Shown: positions 1-5,544 of the stretch, piece after piece
How positions within the stretch are numbered: the first letter of the stretch is position 1
How the letters are laid out: every line of letters begins with the position of its first letter
Assembly (NCBI GenBank): GCA_031277995.1
Contig: JAITLH010000031.1
Span: 1 to 6,224, forward strand
Length of the DNA stretch: 6,224 nt
Reading direction: 5' to 3'
DNA from: Deltaproteobacteria bacterium
GTDB lineage: Bacteria > Desulfobacterota > Desulfarculia > Adiutricales > Adiutricaceae
Notes under the pieces: model-generated
Databases searched by the model: none
The model's input: only the letters and a program-made list of their open reading frames with translations
Told to the model about the DNA's origin: nothing
Translations under genes and position numbers: made by a program

Positions 1-91
1 CTAGGGCTAAAACCAGGGCCAGGGTTAAGACCAAAAGTAAGCCTAAGCGGGAAAAAAGTTTTGGCGCGGCTGGCGGGTTGGAATTTTTCAT
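1..91 (-). CDS. Partial membrane or exported protein, N-terminus only
   Basis: An ATG at 91-89 opens a frame that stays open to the window edge, giving 30 residues. It starts MKNSNPPAAPKLFSR and is followed by an almost uninterrupted hydrophobic run of Leu, Val, Ala, Thr and Gly (residues 16-30). A short polar, basic N-terminus before such a run is what a signal anchor or first transmembrane helix looks like. The start lies 108 bases past the stop of the CheD fusion on the same strand. In this setting a chemoreceptor (methyl-accepting protein) or another membrane sensor would be a natural guess, but nothing in these 30 residues identifies a family. I see no good Shine-Dalgarno sequence, so the exact start is uncertain. 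The frame itself is plausible because the composition is so clearly that of a membrane segment. Confidence 0.55.
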   Translation of the reverse strand, partial: MKNSNPPAAPKLFSRLGLLLVLTLALVLAL

Positions 92-132
92 CGCGAAAAC
101 CGAGGTTTGTATAGGGCCAAACTTGTAAGATA

Positions 133-169
133 GCCATGAAAACTAGCCCTTTGGGTTAGTTTTCATGGC
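133..169 (-). repeat. 17-bp inverted repeat hairpin between cheD fusion and next gene
   Basis: Positions 133-149 pair with 153-169 over 17 positions around a 3-base loop; the only imperfect position (146/156) is a G-T wobble in the plus-strand RNA. It lies 31 bases past the CheD stop, where a terminator would be expected. No U-tract follows on either strand, so it is not a standard intrinsic terminator. It may protect or process the 3' end of the cheD mRNA, or partly separate it from the gene starting at 91. Confidence 0.6.
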
Positions 170-199
170 CCCTTAGGTTTGTTGGTTGCAAAGAAACGG

Positions 200-1273
200 T
201 TAGATGCCGGCCACTTCTTCTTTGGACTTGCGGGTGACCCGGGTGCGGGCGGCCTCGCGGATCTTGGGTATGAGGATCTTTTTAACCGTTTCCATGCCGT
301 GGTAAAGGTTTAGGCTGTCCTTGTCGATGACGTCAACGGCCCCGATCTTGTCGCTTCTAAGCTCGGCGGCGCTGCCGGCCTTGGCGATGGTCGAACATAT
401 GATTACCGGGATGGGGTAGTAGACCATGAGTTTTTTAAGGAAGGTCACCCCGTCCATTTTGGGCATGACGATATCGAGGGTGATGACGTCCGGGCCCAGC
501 TCCAGGAGCATTTCCCTGGCTTCGTAAGCGTCCTTGGCCGCCCCGACCACTTGGATATCGTGCTCGTCGGCCATGGCCTTGGTTAAAAGGTTTCGAACGA
601 TGGCCGAATCGTCAACCACCAGGACCTTGATCTTGGAGCCGGAGAAGGGCTGGGCGCTCTTGGTGGCGGAAAAAGTAGGGGCCGCTGGGGCGCTTAAGGG
701 TGTCGCGAAGGGTTTGGCGGCGGTACCGGGGGCTTTAAAGGCACCCGCGGGGGGCGCGGGGGCGGCAAAGCGGTGGGTTTCTTCCTTGGTGATGGTCGAG
801 CCGCTCATGATCTTGCGGTCCATCTTTTCGATGGTGAGTTTATTGTCCCAGTTCTGGTAGTGAAGCTTTAGGCCGACGTTACCGCCCACGTTTTCGGCGA
901 TGATTTTGATATGGTGCTTTTGGAGGGTTTGGCGGGCGATCTCGATATTTCTGGGGCCTATCTGCGCCCCGGTGGATATGTTACTGACCACGTTGGCCCC
1001 GCCGCTGATGATGGCTTCCAGCCCGGCGAGATTACCCAGGGTCCGTTCCATGAATTGCAGCAAAACCCCGATGGCGTAGTCGCCATATTTACCGGACTTT
1101 TCTTTGGTGGCGCTGGTGGGGAGCATGTAATGGTTCATGCCGCCAAACTTTTGGCCGGGATGGTAGAGGCAAACGGCCACGCAAGAACCCAAAAGGGTCG
1201 AAATGATGTGGGGTTGTTTGGAGATGAAATACTCACCGGGAAGTATAAAAACTCGATTTATTTCCGAAGACAT
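200..1273 (-). CDS. cheD: Chemoreceptor glutamine deamidase CheD fused to a CheB-type receiver domain
   Basis: A 357-residue two-domain protein. Residues 1 to about 160 are CheD, which deamidates specific glutamines of chemoreceptors to glutamate and in some bacteria also binds CheC. The catalytic Cys31 sits in LGSCVAV and His48 in GMNHYMLP, 17 residues apart as in Thermotoga CheD; Ser25 falls where Thermotoga has its third active-site residue, Thr21. The GGAN and IGPRN motifs (91-94, 106-109) are also typical. Residues 165-213 form an Ala/Pro/Lys linker. Residues 214 to about 340 are a receiver most like that of CheB: acidic pair Asp221/222, phosphoacceptor Asp267 in TLDIVMPKMDG, switch Ser294 and Lys318, here followed by Asp instead of the usual Pro. 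The protein ends where the CheB methylesterase domain would begin. The start is supported by an AAGGA at 1283-1287. It is probably phosphorylated by the CheA encoded upstream. Domain calls are firm; the regulatory role is inferred. Confidence 0.93.
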   Translation of the reverse strand: MSSEINRVFILPGEYFISKQPHIISTLLGSCVAVCLYHPGQKFGGMNHYMLPTSATKEKSGKYGDYAIGVLLQFMERTLGNLAGLEAIISGGANVVSNISTGAQIGPRNIEIARQTLQKHHIKIIAENVGGNVGLKLHYQNWDNKLTIEKMDRKIMSGSTITKEETHRFAAPAPPAGAFKAPGTAAKPFATPLSAPAAPTFSATKSAQPFSGSKIKVLVVDDSAIVRNLLTKAMADEHDIQVVGAAKDAYEAREMLLELGPDVITLDIVMPKMDGVTFLKKLMVYYPIPVIICSTIAKAGSAAELRSDKIGAVDVIDKDSLNLYHGMETVKKILIPKIREAARTRVTRKSKEEVAGI

Positions 1274-1282
1274 TAAGCACCG

Positions 1283-1287
1283 TCCTT
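1283..1287 (-). promoter_or_regulatory. Ribosome binding site of the cheD fusion
   Basis: The minus strand reads AAGGA here, 9 bases before the ATG at 1273. It lies only 2 bases beyond the putative TCAA end of the transposon remnant, so the remnant sits directly against the translation signal. Confidence 0.6.
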
Positions 1288-1289
1288 AC

Positions 1290-1346
1290 TTGACATCCTC
1301 CCCTGCCCAAAAGGGCACGGGGTTCCTTAAGGGGTGGCCCTTAAGG
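1290..1346 (-). mobile_element. Orphan IS200/IS605-type right end (TnpB-type omega-RNA 3' end candidate)
   Basis: The plus strand reads TTGACATCCTCCCC at 1290-1303, closing into a hairpin (1300-1308 with 1313-1322, 4-base loop, one bulged C). On the minus strand this is a hairpin ending GGGGAGGATGTCAA, the form seen at the right ends of many IS200/IS605 elements, where the hairpin is followed by a TCAA-like cleavage site. A second hairpin (1325-1333 with 1338-1346, perfect 9 bp, 4-base loop) lies directly upstream, as in the structured 3' part of TnpB guide RNAs. No tnpA or tnpB coding remains are visible. The likeness is from memory of the family; the hairpins are seen directly. Confidence 0.6.
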
Positions 1347-1501
1347 TAATACCTGATTCCATTCTCAATGTTAATTTACTTTGGGGTTTTCGTAAAACTT
1401 ATACCTCCCTTAGGGGGAAAGGGGCGGTTGACTTGGCCGCTTAAGATTTCTGGTCTAATTTTTTGTTTCGATTAAGGATCGATTGAAACCCAGACTGGTT
1501 T

Positions 1502-1517
1502 GGCCCAATATTGGGCC
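1502..1517. repeat. Perfect 16-bp palindrome
   Basis: GGCCCAATATTGGGCC is a perfect palindrome with no spacer. It is one of several GGCC-ended palindromes found only in the non-coding parts of this window (others at 5517-5544 and 5272-5283). It could be a protein binding site or part of a dispersed intergenic repeat; no role can be assigned. Confidence 0.6.
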
Positions 1518-1536
1518 CAAATTGGCCTCGGGGCCT

Positions 1537-1577
1537 AAAAAGCCAAGTCCCCTGGCGATGCCCGAGAGGACTTGGCC
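1537..1577 (-). terminator. Candidate intrinsic terminator of cheA
   Basis: In the minus-strand transcript GCCAAGTCC (1576-1568) pairs perfectly with GGACTTGGC (1550-1542), and U5 follows at 1541-1537. The 17-base loop can form a small inner 3-bp stem (1554-1562). It begins about 95 bases past the cheA stop. The short U-tract and large loop make it moderately convincing. If active, the cheD fusion would need its own promoter or readthrough. Confidence 0.5.
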
Positions 1578-1645
1578 TAAAAAAAGCGGCGCCCTTTTTG
1601 TCGATGGGCCAAACGGACTGGCCTAGGCGACTAGCCAAGCCAATT

Positions 1646-1675
1646 GGCTAAGGGTTTTGGTCCAAAACCTTAGCC
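1646..1675 (-). repeat. Hairpin spanning the cheA stop codon
   Basis: GGCTAAGG-G-TTTTGG (1646-1660) pairs with CCAAAACCTTAGCC (1662-1675) with one bulged G and almost no loop. The cheA stop codon (1672-1670) lies inside the stem. No U-tract follows, so it is not a usual terminator; it may shield the 3' end of the message or affect ribosome release. Confidence 0.5.
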
Positions 1676-3877
1676 GTCAAGGCCAAAGGCTAGCCTGACG
1701 ATGCCATCGGCGGCCAGGACTAGGCCCAAACCGCCATCGCCCAAAAGGGCGCTGCCGGCCAAAAAGTTAAGGCGCTTAAACTGCTCGCCCAGTTCTTTGA
1801 CCACGACTTGCTGTTGGCCCATGACCTCGTCAACGAGCAGGGCGTAACGGCCGGCCGTGGTTTCGACCATGACGAGTAAGCCGTCCGAGGGATCGGGGTG
1901 TTCGGGTTCCAGATCGAAGAGCTCATAGAGCTTGATTAAGGGGGTAATCTGACCCCGGCGATTTAAGATAAGACCCCGGCCCTCGACCGTGGAAAGCTCT
2001 TCCGGGGTTGGCCTTAGGGATTCCAAGATCTCTTCCAGGGAGATGATAAAGTTGGCCTTGCCCACCCTGACGTGAAGGGCCTTTATGACTTGGAGGGTAA
2101 CCGACAATGGGATCTTTAGGGTTATGGTCGTCCCGTGGCCAACCTTGGAGTCAACGTTAATGGAACCGTTTAGGGAATTTATGTTGGTGCGAACCACATC
2201 CATGCCCACGCCCCGGCCCGAGACGTCGGTAATTTCCTTGGCCGTGGAAAAGCCCGCCCCAAAGATAAGGCCAATGGCCTCTTTGTCGGTTAGGGAACTG
2301 GCCTGGGTTTCGGACATCATGCCTTTGGTCACGGCCACGGTCCTCATGACGTCAGGGTCAATGCCCTTGCCGTCATCCTCGACGACCATGTAAAAAAACT
2401 CTTTGTCGGCCGAGGCCGAGACCCTTAGTAAACCCTCCGGGGGTTTTCCGGCGGCCAGGCGATCGTCTGGGGATTCAAAGCCGTGATCCATGGAGTTTCT
2501 GACCACGTGGACCAAGGGGGCTTCCAAGCTCTCGGCGATGCTTTTGTCAAGTTGAACGTCTTGGCCGTCAAGCTGGACCTTTACTTGTTTGCCCAGCTGG
2601 TGGCTAAGCTCCCGGGCCATCATGTTGACTTTTTGGAGGATGCCTTTAATGGGGACCCGGCGGATCTCCATTAGGCTTTCTTGGAGCTCATCGGAAAGCT
2701 CCCTAAAGGCTTGGTTGGCGTTTTTAAAGGCCCGGATGGTATTGGGGTTGACTTTTTCCTGCTCGATGGTTTTTTGGAGGTAGTTAAAAGTCTCGGCCGT
2801 GACGATGAGTTCGCCAACGTAACTCATGAAACCATCGACTTTTTCTTCGGAGATGCGCATGGTCTTTCGTTCTTGTTTGGCCTTGGAAGATTCGTCGGCC
2901 TTGGCGTCGGCGCCCTTATGTTCCTCGTCGCCTTCGGCCTCGGGCAGGGCCGCTTCCTCCTCGGCGCCTGGGGCCGGCTCTTCCTCGTGGAGGGTCAGAT
3001 CCATGCCCTTTAAGAGATCCTCAAGCTTGTTTTTGATTAGCCCAACCAAGATGGGGTCAAAATCCAGGCCGCTTTCATAGACGGCCGTAAAGTCCTCCTG
3101 GGCCACCTGATAGTGCGGGACCAAATCGTCCAGGGAGTTTTCTTCGATGAGGTTTCCGGCTTGTTTTAGATAACCGTCAAAGGCTTTGGGATCAAAGGTG
3201 GGAGCGCTTATTACGTCGTAAGCGCCAAGCAGGCACTCGGTAAAGTCGATACCCTTGTAGTGAACGGACTTGGGCCTAGGGAGGGTCTCCGAGCCCCCGC
3301 CGCTTTGGCCCTCAAGCTTAATGGGCAGGGTATTTATGACATCGGTTATGTCTTGGATTAGCTGGTCGGTATCTTTCCCGCTCTCCATGGCGTCGGCCAG
3401 TAAGCTTTTTATGCTAACGCAGGCCGATTCAAAGTTGGCCCCCTGGCCTCCGCCGCCAGCGCCGCCGCCGGAGCCGGTCTCTTCCATCCATTTGACCAGC
3501 TCGTCTTGAAAGGCTTCTTCGTCCGGGGTTAGGTTAACCGAGGTGTCTCCGGCCGAAAGCCTGTCAAACATGGCCTTTAAATGGTTTCCGGCCAAGTAGA
3601 GATATTCTATGGCCTTGGGATCGGCTTTTCTGGTGGCGTGACGGATGTCATCGAGGAGGTTTTCCAACTTGTGGGCAAAGTTTTTTATGTGGTTTAAACC
3701 AAAAAACGCGCTCGAACCCTTTAGGGTGTGGGCGGCCCGGAAAACGGGATTGATGGTGTCCAGATTGGTGGGATCCGCTTCGAAGGCGGATAAACTGGAG
3801 GTGTATTCCTCCATGAGATCCTTGGACTCCGTTATGAAATCTTGAAGCAATCCTTCATCTAGTTCCATCTCGCTCAT
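1670..3877 (-). CDS. cheA: Chemotaxis histidine kinase CheA
   Basis: A 735-residue cytoplasmic kinase that takes signals from receptor/CheW arrays and phosphorylates receiver partners. Residues 1 to about 125 are the Hpt (P1) domain, with phospho-His50 in AAHTLKGSSAFFG. A Gly-rich linker (136-146) leads to two helical segments (about 149-190 and 202-296) that do not look like the standard CheY-binding P2 domain, then a strongly acidic linker (297-335). P3 dimerisation helices start near 340 (RISEEKVDGFMSYVGELIV). The P4 ATPase follows, with N box HVVRNSMDHG (457-466), G1 box EDDGKGID (500-507), F box near 539-544 and G2 box GRGVGMD (554-560). The P5 CheW-like domain runs from about 595 to the end. 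All catalytic motifs are present. An AAGGGA at 3884-3889, 6 bases before the ATG, supports the start. The response regulator lies 201 bases upstream and the CheD fusion downstream, both on the same strand; both receivers are likely phosphorylation targets. Confidence 0.97.
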   Translation of the reverse strand: MSEMELDEGLLQDFITESKDLMEEYTSSLSAFEADPTNLDTINPVFRAAHTLKGSSAFFGLNHIKNFAHKLENLLDDIRHATRKADPKAIEYLYLAGNHLKAMFDRLSAGDTSVNLTPDEEAFQDELVKWMEETGSGGGAGGGGQGANFESACVSIKSLLADAMESGKDTDQLIQDITDVINTLPIKLEGQSGGGSETLPRPKSVHYKGIDFTECLLGAYDVISAPTFDPKAFDGYLKQAGNLIEENSLDDLVPHYQVAQEDFTAVYESGLDFDPILVGLIKNKLEDLLKGMDLTLHEEEPAPGAEEEAALPEAEGDEEHKGADAKADESSKAKQERKTMRISEEKVDGFMSYVGELIVTAETFNYLQKTIEQEKVNPNTIRAFKNANQAFRELSDELQESLMEIRRVPIKGILQKVNMMARELSHQLGKQVKVQLDGQDVQLDKSIAESLEAPLVHVVRNSMDHGFESPDDRLAAGKPPEGLLRVSASADKEFFYMVVEDDGKGIDPDVMRTVAVTKGMMSETQASSLTDKEAIGLIFGAGFSTAKEITDVSGRGVGMDVVRTNINSLNGSINVDSKVGHGTTITLKIPLSVTLQVIKALHVRVGKANFIISLEEILESLRPTPEELSTVEGRGLILNRRGQITPLIKLYELFDLEPEHPDPSDGLLVMVETTAGRYALLVDEVMGQQQVVVKELGEQFKRLNFLAGSALLGDGGLGLVLAADGIVRLAFGLDG

Positions 3878-3936
3878 AGGCTGTCCCTTAACGCTTAGCT
3901 ATCGTTGAACGATTAAAATAAATCATGATTAATAAG

Positions 3937-3964
3937 TTACGAGTTATTAAGTTTACGAGTAATT
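3937..3964. repeat. 12-bp direct repeat upstream of cheA
   Basis: TTACGAGTTATT (3937-3948) and TTACGAGTAATT (3953-3964) match at 11 of 12 positions with a 16-base period. They lie 60-87 bases before the cheA ATG and cover the candidate promoter. Tandem half-sites of this kind are typical of operators, but the binding protein is unknown. Confidence 0.5.
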
Positions 3965-3973
3965 CAAAAACAA
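3944..3973 (-). promoter_or_regulatory. Candidate sigma70-type promoter of cheA
   Basis: In the minus direction TTGTTT (3973-3968) and TAATAA (3949-3944) are separated by 18 bases, in an AT-rich stretch. Transcription would start near 3937, giving a leader of about 60 bases. The -10 box falls within one direct repeat and the spacer covers the other. The hexamers are imperfect, so this is tentative. Confidence 0.35.
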
Positions 3974-3996
3974 CTTGGCCAAAAAAACCGTCGATT

Positions 3997-4058
3997 AAAA
4001 AATTTCGCCAAGCGAACGAACCGTTTTTCGCTTGTCTCCTTGGAGACTCGCGAAAAAC
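3997..4058 (-). terminator. Stacked hairpins with U-tract after the response regulator gene
   Basis: In the minus-strand RNA a large hairpin comes first: 4058-4050 pairs with 4031-4023 (9 bp), then a 2x2 internal loop, then 4047-4042 with 4039-4034 (6 bp). It is followed by a small stem TTCGC-TTG-GCGAA (4016-4004), then one A and U6 (4002-3997). The second stem plus U-tract is a weak intrinsic terminator. It lies 20-80 bases past the regulator stop and before the candidate cheA promoter. The 3' arm of the first hairpin can instead pair with the 5' arm of the second, so the two structures compete. Confidence 0.5.
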
Positions 4059-4078
4059 CCAGGCCCAGCGAATGGGCG

Positions 4079-4846
4079 CTATTTGGGCTCCCCCGGGGTT
4101 TCGTCCTCGGAATGGGGATTACACAGGGCTTGCAGCTCCCTGGCCGCCGAGCCAATCTTGTCAAGCTCTAGTTTAAGCTCGTTCATGGTGTTGGGGATAA
4201 GGGTCAAGGATTCCCGGTAGTAGCTGTCTCCTTGGCCGGCTAAAAAGGGCTTAACGAAGGCCGAAAAAACCACCCATTGGTTTTCGATTACGGTGGCGGC
4301 GTCTTTGGCCTTTTTAAAGGATTCTTCGAGATTGTTGGCCAGTTCCACCGGGAGGTTAGGCAATTCCCTGGTCCCGTGGCGGCTAAGGATGCCCAGGGCT
4401 TCCCTGTCTAGGTTAACCAAGCTCTCGTTATAAAAGCTAATGTTGTTTTCCTGTTGGCGCAAGGTCAGATAGGTCTTGACCCGGGCCAGGAGTTCGGAAC
4501 GCTCAAAGGGCTTTTCCATGAAATCGGCCGCGCCCAGTTCCCTGGCCATGGCCTTTTCCCGGTTGTGGAATTTGCCCGACAAGAAGATGACCGGAATCGA
4601 GGAAGTGACCGGGTTTGATTTCAAGGCGCGCATGACCTCAAAACCGTCCATTTCCGGCATCATGATGTCCAAAATAACCAGCTCTGGCCTTTCGTTTTGG
4701 GCCTTTTGCAGACCCTCGGCGCCGCTTAAGGCGTCAAGGCATTCAAAGCCGGCCTTTTGCAGGATGGCCCCCAAAAGCTTATGGATAAGCTCATCGTCGT
4801 CGACGATGAGGATCCTGGGATTTGGTATTTGGGTTTTGACTTCCAT
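4079..4846 (-). CDS. Response regulator: receiver plus unrecognised helical C-terminal domain
   Basis: A 255-residue protein from the ATG at 4846. Residues 10 to about 130 are a canonical receiver: Asp16/Asp17, phosphoacceptor Asp60 in VILDIMMPEMDG, switch Ser90 in FLSG and Lys112 before Pro in EKPF. The remaining 125 residues look alpha-helical and charged, with Trp191 and a VVFSAFVKPFLAG stretch (192-204). I see no helix-turn-helix, GGDEF, HD-GYP, kinase or CheW signature, so the output is unknown. Because cheA is the next gene on the same strand, CheA is the likely phosphodonor. A TTG at 4912 would add 22 residues but has no ribosome binding site, and the added peptide lies over a promoter candidate, so I prefer the ATG although its own ribosome binding site (GTGGG) is weak. 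The domain call is firm, the pairing with CheA is inferred. Confidence 0.88.
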   Translation of the reverse strand: MEVKTQIPNPRILIVDDDELIHKLLGAILQKAGFECLDALSGAEGLQKAQNERPELVILDIMMPEMDGFEVMRALKSNPVTSSIPVIFLSGKFHNREKAMARELGAADFMEKPFERSELLARVKTYLTLRQQENNISFYNESLVNLDREALGILSRHGTRELPNLPVELANNLEESFKKAKDAATVIENQWVVFSAFVKPFLAGQGDSYYRESLTLIPNTMNELKLELDKIGSAARELQALCNPHSEDETPGEPK

Positions 4847-4893
4847 GTTTGACCCACGCGGAAAAATAAGAGAGCCTTTCTTTTTCTGGGATA

Positions 4894-4922
4894 ATTCTAA
4901 AGCATTTATCAAAAAAGCACAA
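4894..4922 (-). promoter_or_regulatory. Proximal promoter candidate of the response regulator gene
   Basis: In the minus direction TTGTGC (4922-4917) and TAGAAT (4899-4894) are exactly 17 bases apart. Transcription would begin near 4887, leaving a leader of about 40 bases before the ATG at 4846. The -10 box is good (5 of 6 to TATAAT) and the -35 box is weak (3 of 6). Its position argues against the TTG at 4912 as start codon. Confidence 0.4.
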
Positions 4923-4985
4923 TGAAGCGGCCATCGTTACGGCCCCTCAAGCCCACCCCCCGGGCCTAGAAGGCCCCCATCTCTT

Positions 4986-5035
4986 AAAAAAACCGTTACC
5001 GGGCCCTGGGGACCTATGGCCCAGGGCTTGCCCGG
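4986..5035 (-). terminator. GC-rich hairpin followed by U7 in the leader region
   Basis: In the minus-strand RNA GCCCTGGG (5027-5020) pairs with CCCAGGGC (5010-5003) around a 9-base loop. An outer CCGG/CCGG (5035-5032 with 5002-4999) extends the stem after a 4-base bulge. U7 follows at 4992-4986, separated from the stem by 6 bases. It lies downstream of the 5203-5231 promoter and upstream of the regulator gene, so it could end a short RNA of about 210 bases or act as an attenuator. The 6-base gap before the U-tract weakens the call. Confidence 0.4.
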
Positions 5036-5202
5036 CCCAAAGCCAATGGTCGAGATGATCTACCGACCCTTCCAAGTTGGCTTATCGTAAGGCGCTTGGT
5101 AAAACCCCCAGGCGGCCGGGGCTAAAATAAAAAACATCGTGGCAAAGAGTTCAAAACGTTTATTTAACCCAGCCTAATTGATTTGTAGGCTAAATTATCA
5201 GA

Positions 5203-5231
5203 ATTATATATACAAATTAACGAAAAATCAA
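5203..5231 (-). promoter_or_regulatory. Sigma70-type promoter upstream of the chemotaxis genes
   Basis: In the minus direction TTGATT (5231-5226) and a perfect TATAAT (5208-5203) are 17 bases apart in an AT-rich stretch. Transcription would begin near 5196, about 350 bases before the response regulator start. No gene lies between, so it makes either a long structured leader or a separate small RNA. By sequence it is the best promoter match I noticed in the window. Confidence 0.55.
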
Positions 5232-5260
5232 TAATCTCACGGCCCGCGGCCAAGATTATT
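5230..5260. repeat. Compound inverted repeat next to the distal promoter
   Basis: AATAATCT (5230-5237) pairs with AGATTATT (5253-5260), and inside it GGCC (5241-5244) pairs with GGCC (5248-5251) around a 3-base loop. It begins at the -35 box of the minus-strand promoter and extends upstream of it. It could be an operator or a weak terminator; the sequence alone does not decide. Confidence 0.4.
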
Positions 5261-5516
5261 TTCCTCATTAAGGGGATATCCCCAAAGCTAATTGGCTTAG
5301 GCCCGAGGCCTGGAATAAAATTTGAGATTATCGTTTACGCCTATGGGCGAGAGCCAAGGCAAAAACGTAACATTCGGGTCAGATTTCAGGTTTTGAGCGC
5401 CCTTAAATTACCGCCCAGTTCCCCATAATAACCTAATCGGCTTCAAAGGACAAAAAGTTAAGGGTCATCTTCGCTTCTAAACCCGGCCCGGTTTGGCAAT
5501 TTTCGGCCCAGGCCCA

Positions 5517-5544
5517 GGCCTTGGCCTTGGCCAAGGCTAAGGCC
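5517..5544. repeat. 28-bp near-perfect palindrome of GGCCTT units
   Basis: Positions 5517-5530 mirror 5531-5544 with one mismatch and no spacer; the inner 14 bases (5524-5537) are perfect. It lies 17 bases past the U-tract of the pal terminator in the direction of transcription. The units GGCCTTGG and CCAAGGC recur in other non-coding parts of the window. No function can be assigned. Confidence 0.55.

Larger units (their letters stand above)
1274..1669 (-). other. Gene-free gap between cheA and the cheD fusion
   Basis: These 396 bases have no convincing coding frame. They hold, in minus-strand order, part of a hairpin across the cheA stop, a terminator candidate (1577-1537), a 16-base palindrome (1502-1517), an imperfect hairpin near 1465-1489, an AT-richer stretch around 1350-1400 and a transposon-like end (1346-1290). 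I could not find a convincing promoter for the cheD fusion here. A 65-residue open frame at 1441-1638 has no family likeness or ribosome binding site and consists mostly of palindromic GGCC-rich sequence, so I do not call it. Confidence 0.6.

Noticed and set aside
1..199. A detached CheB methylesterase domain following the CheD-receiver fusion
   Set aside because: The visible bases after the stop contain a hairpin and then a hydrophobic N-terminus; no esterase motif such as GxSxGG appears in any frame.
911..1276. Open frame of 121 residues on the plus strand inside the CheD fusion gene
   Set aside because: It is antisense to a gene with clear catalytic motifs, has no family likeness and follows from the codon bias of the true strand.
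1290..1295. TTGACA on the plus strand as a -35 promoter box
   Set aside because: It is part of the conserved transposon-end sequence, and no matching -10 box or plus-strand gene follows.
1441..1638. Minus-strand open frame of 65 residues between cheA and the cheD fusion
   Set aside because: It lies across palindromes and the terminator candidate, has no ribosome binding site and resembles no protein family.
2085..3080. Several plus-strand open frames of 63-110 residues across cheA
   Set aside because: They are antisense to the well-supported cheA frame, low in complexity and without recognisable domains or ribosome binding sites.
4847..4912. TTG at 4912 as the start of the response regulator
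   Set aside because: No ribosome binding site precedes it, the 22 extra residues precede the normal receiver start and overlap a promoter candidate; the ATG at 4846 gives a normal N-terminus.
4476..4925. Plus-strand open frame of 149 residues opposite the response regulator
   Set aside because: It is antisense to a canonical receiver domain; its Ser/Lys/Met-rich composition is what the complement of that gene gives.
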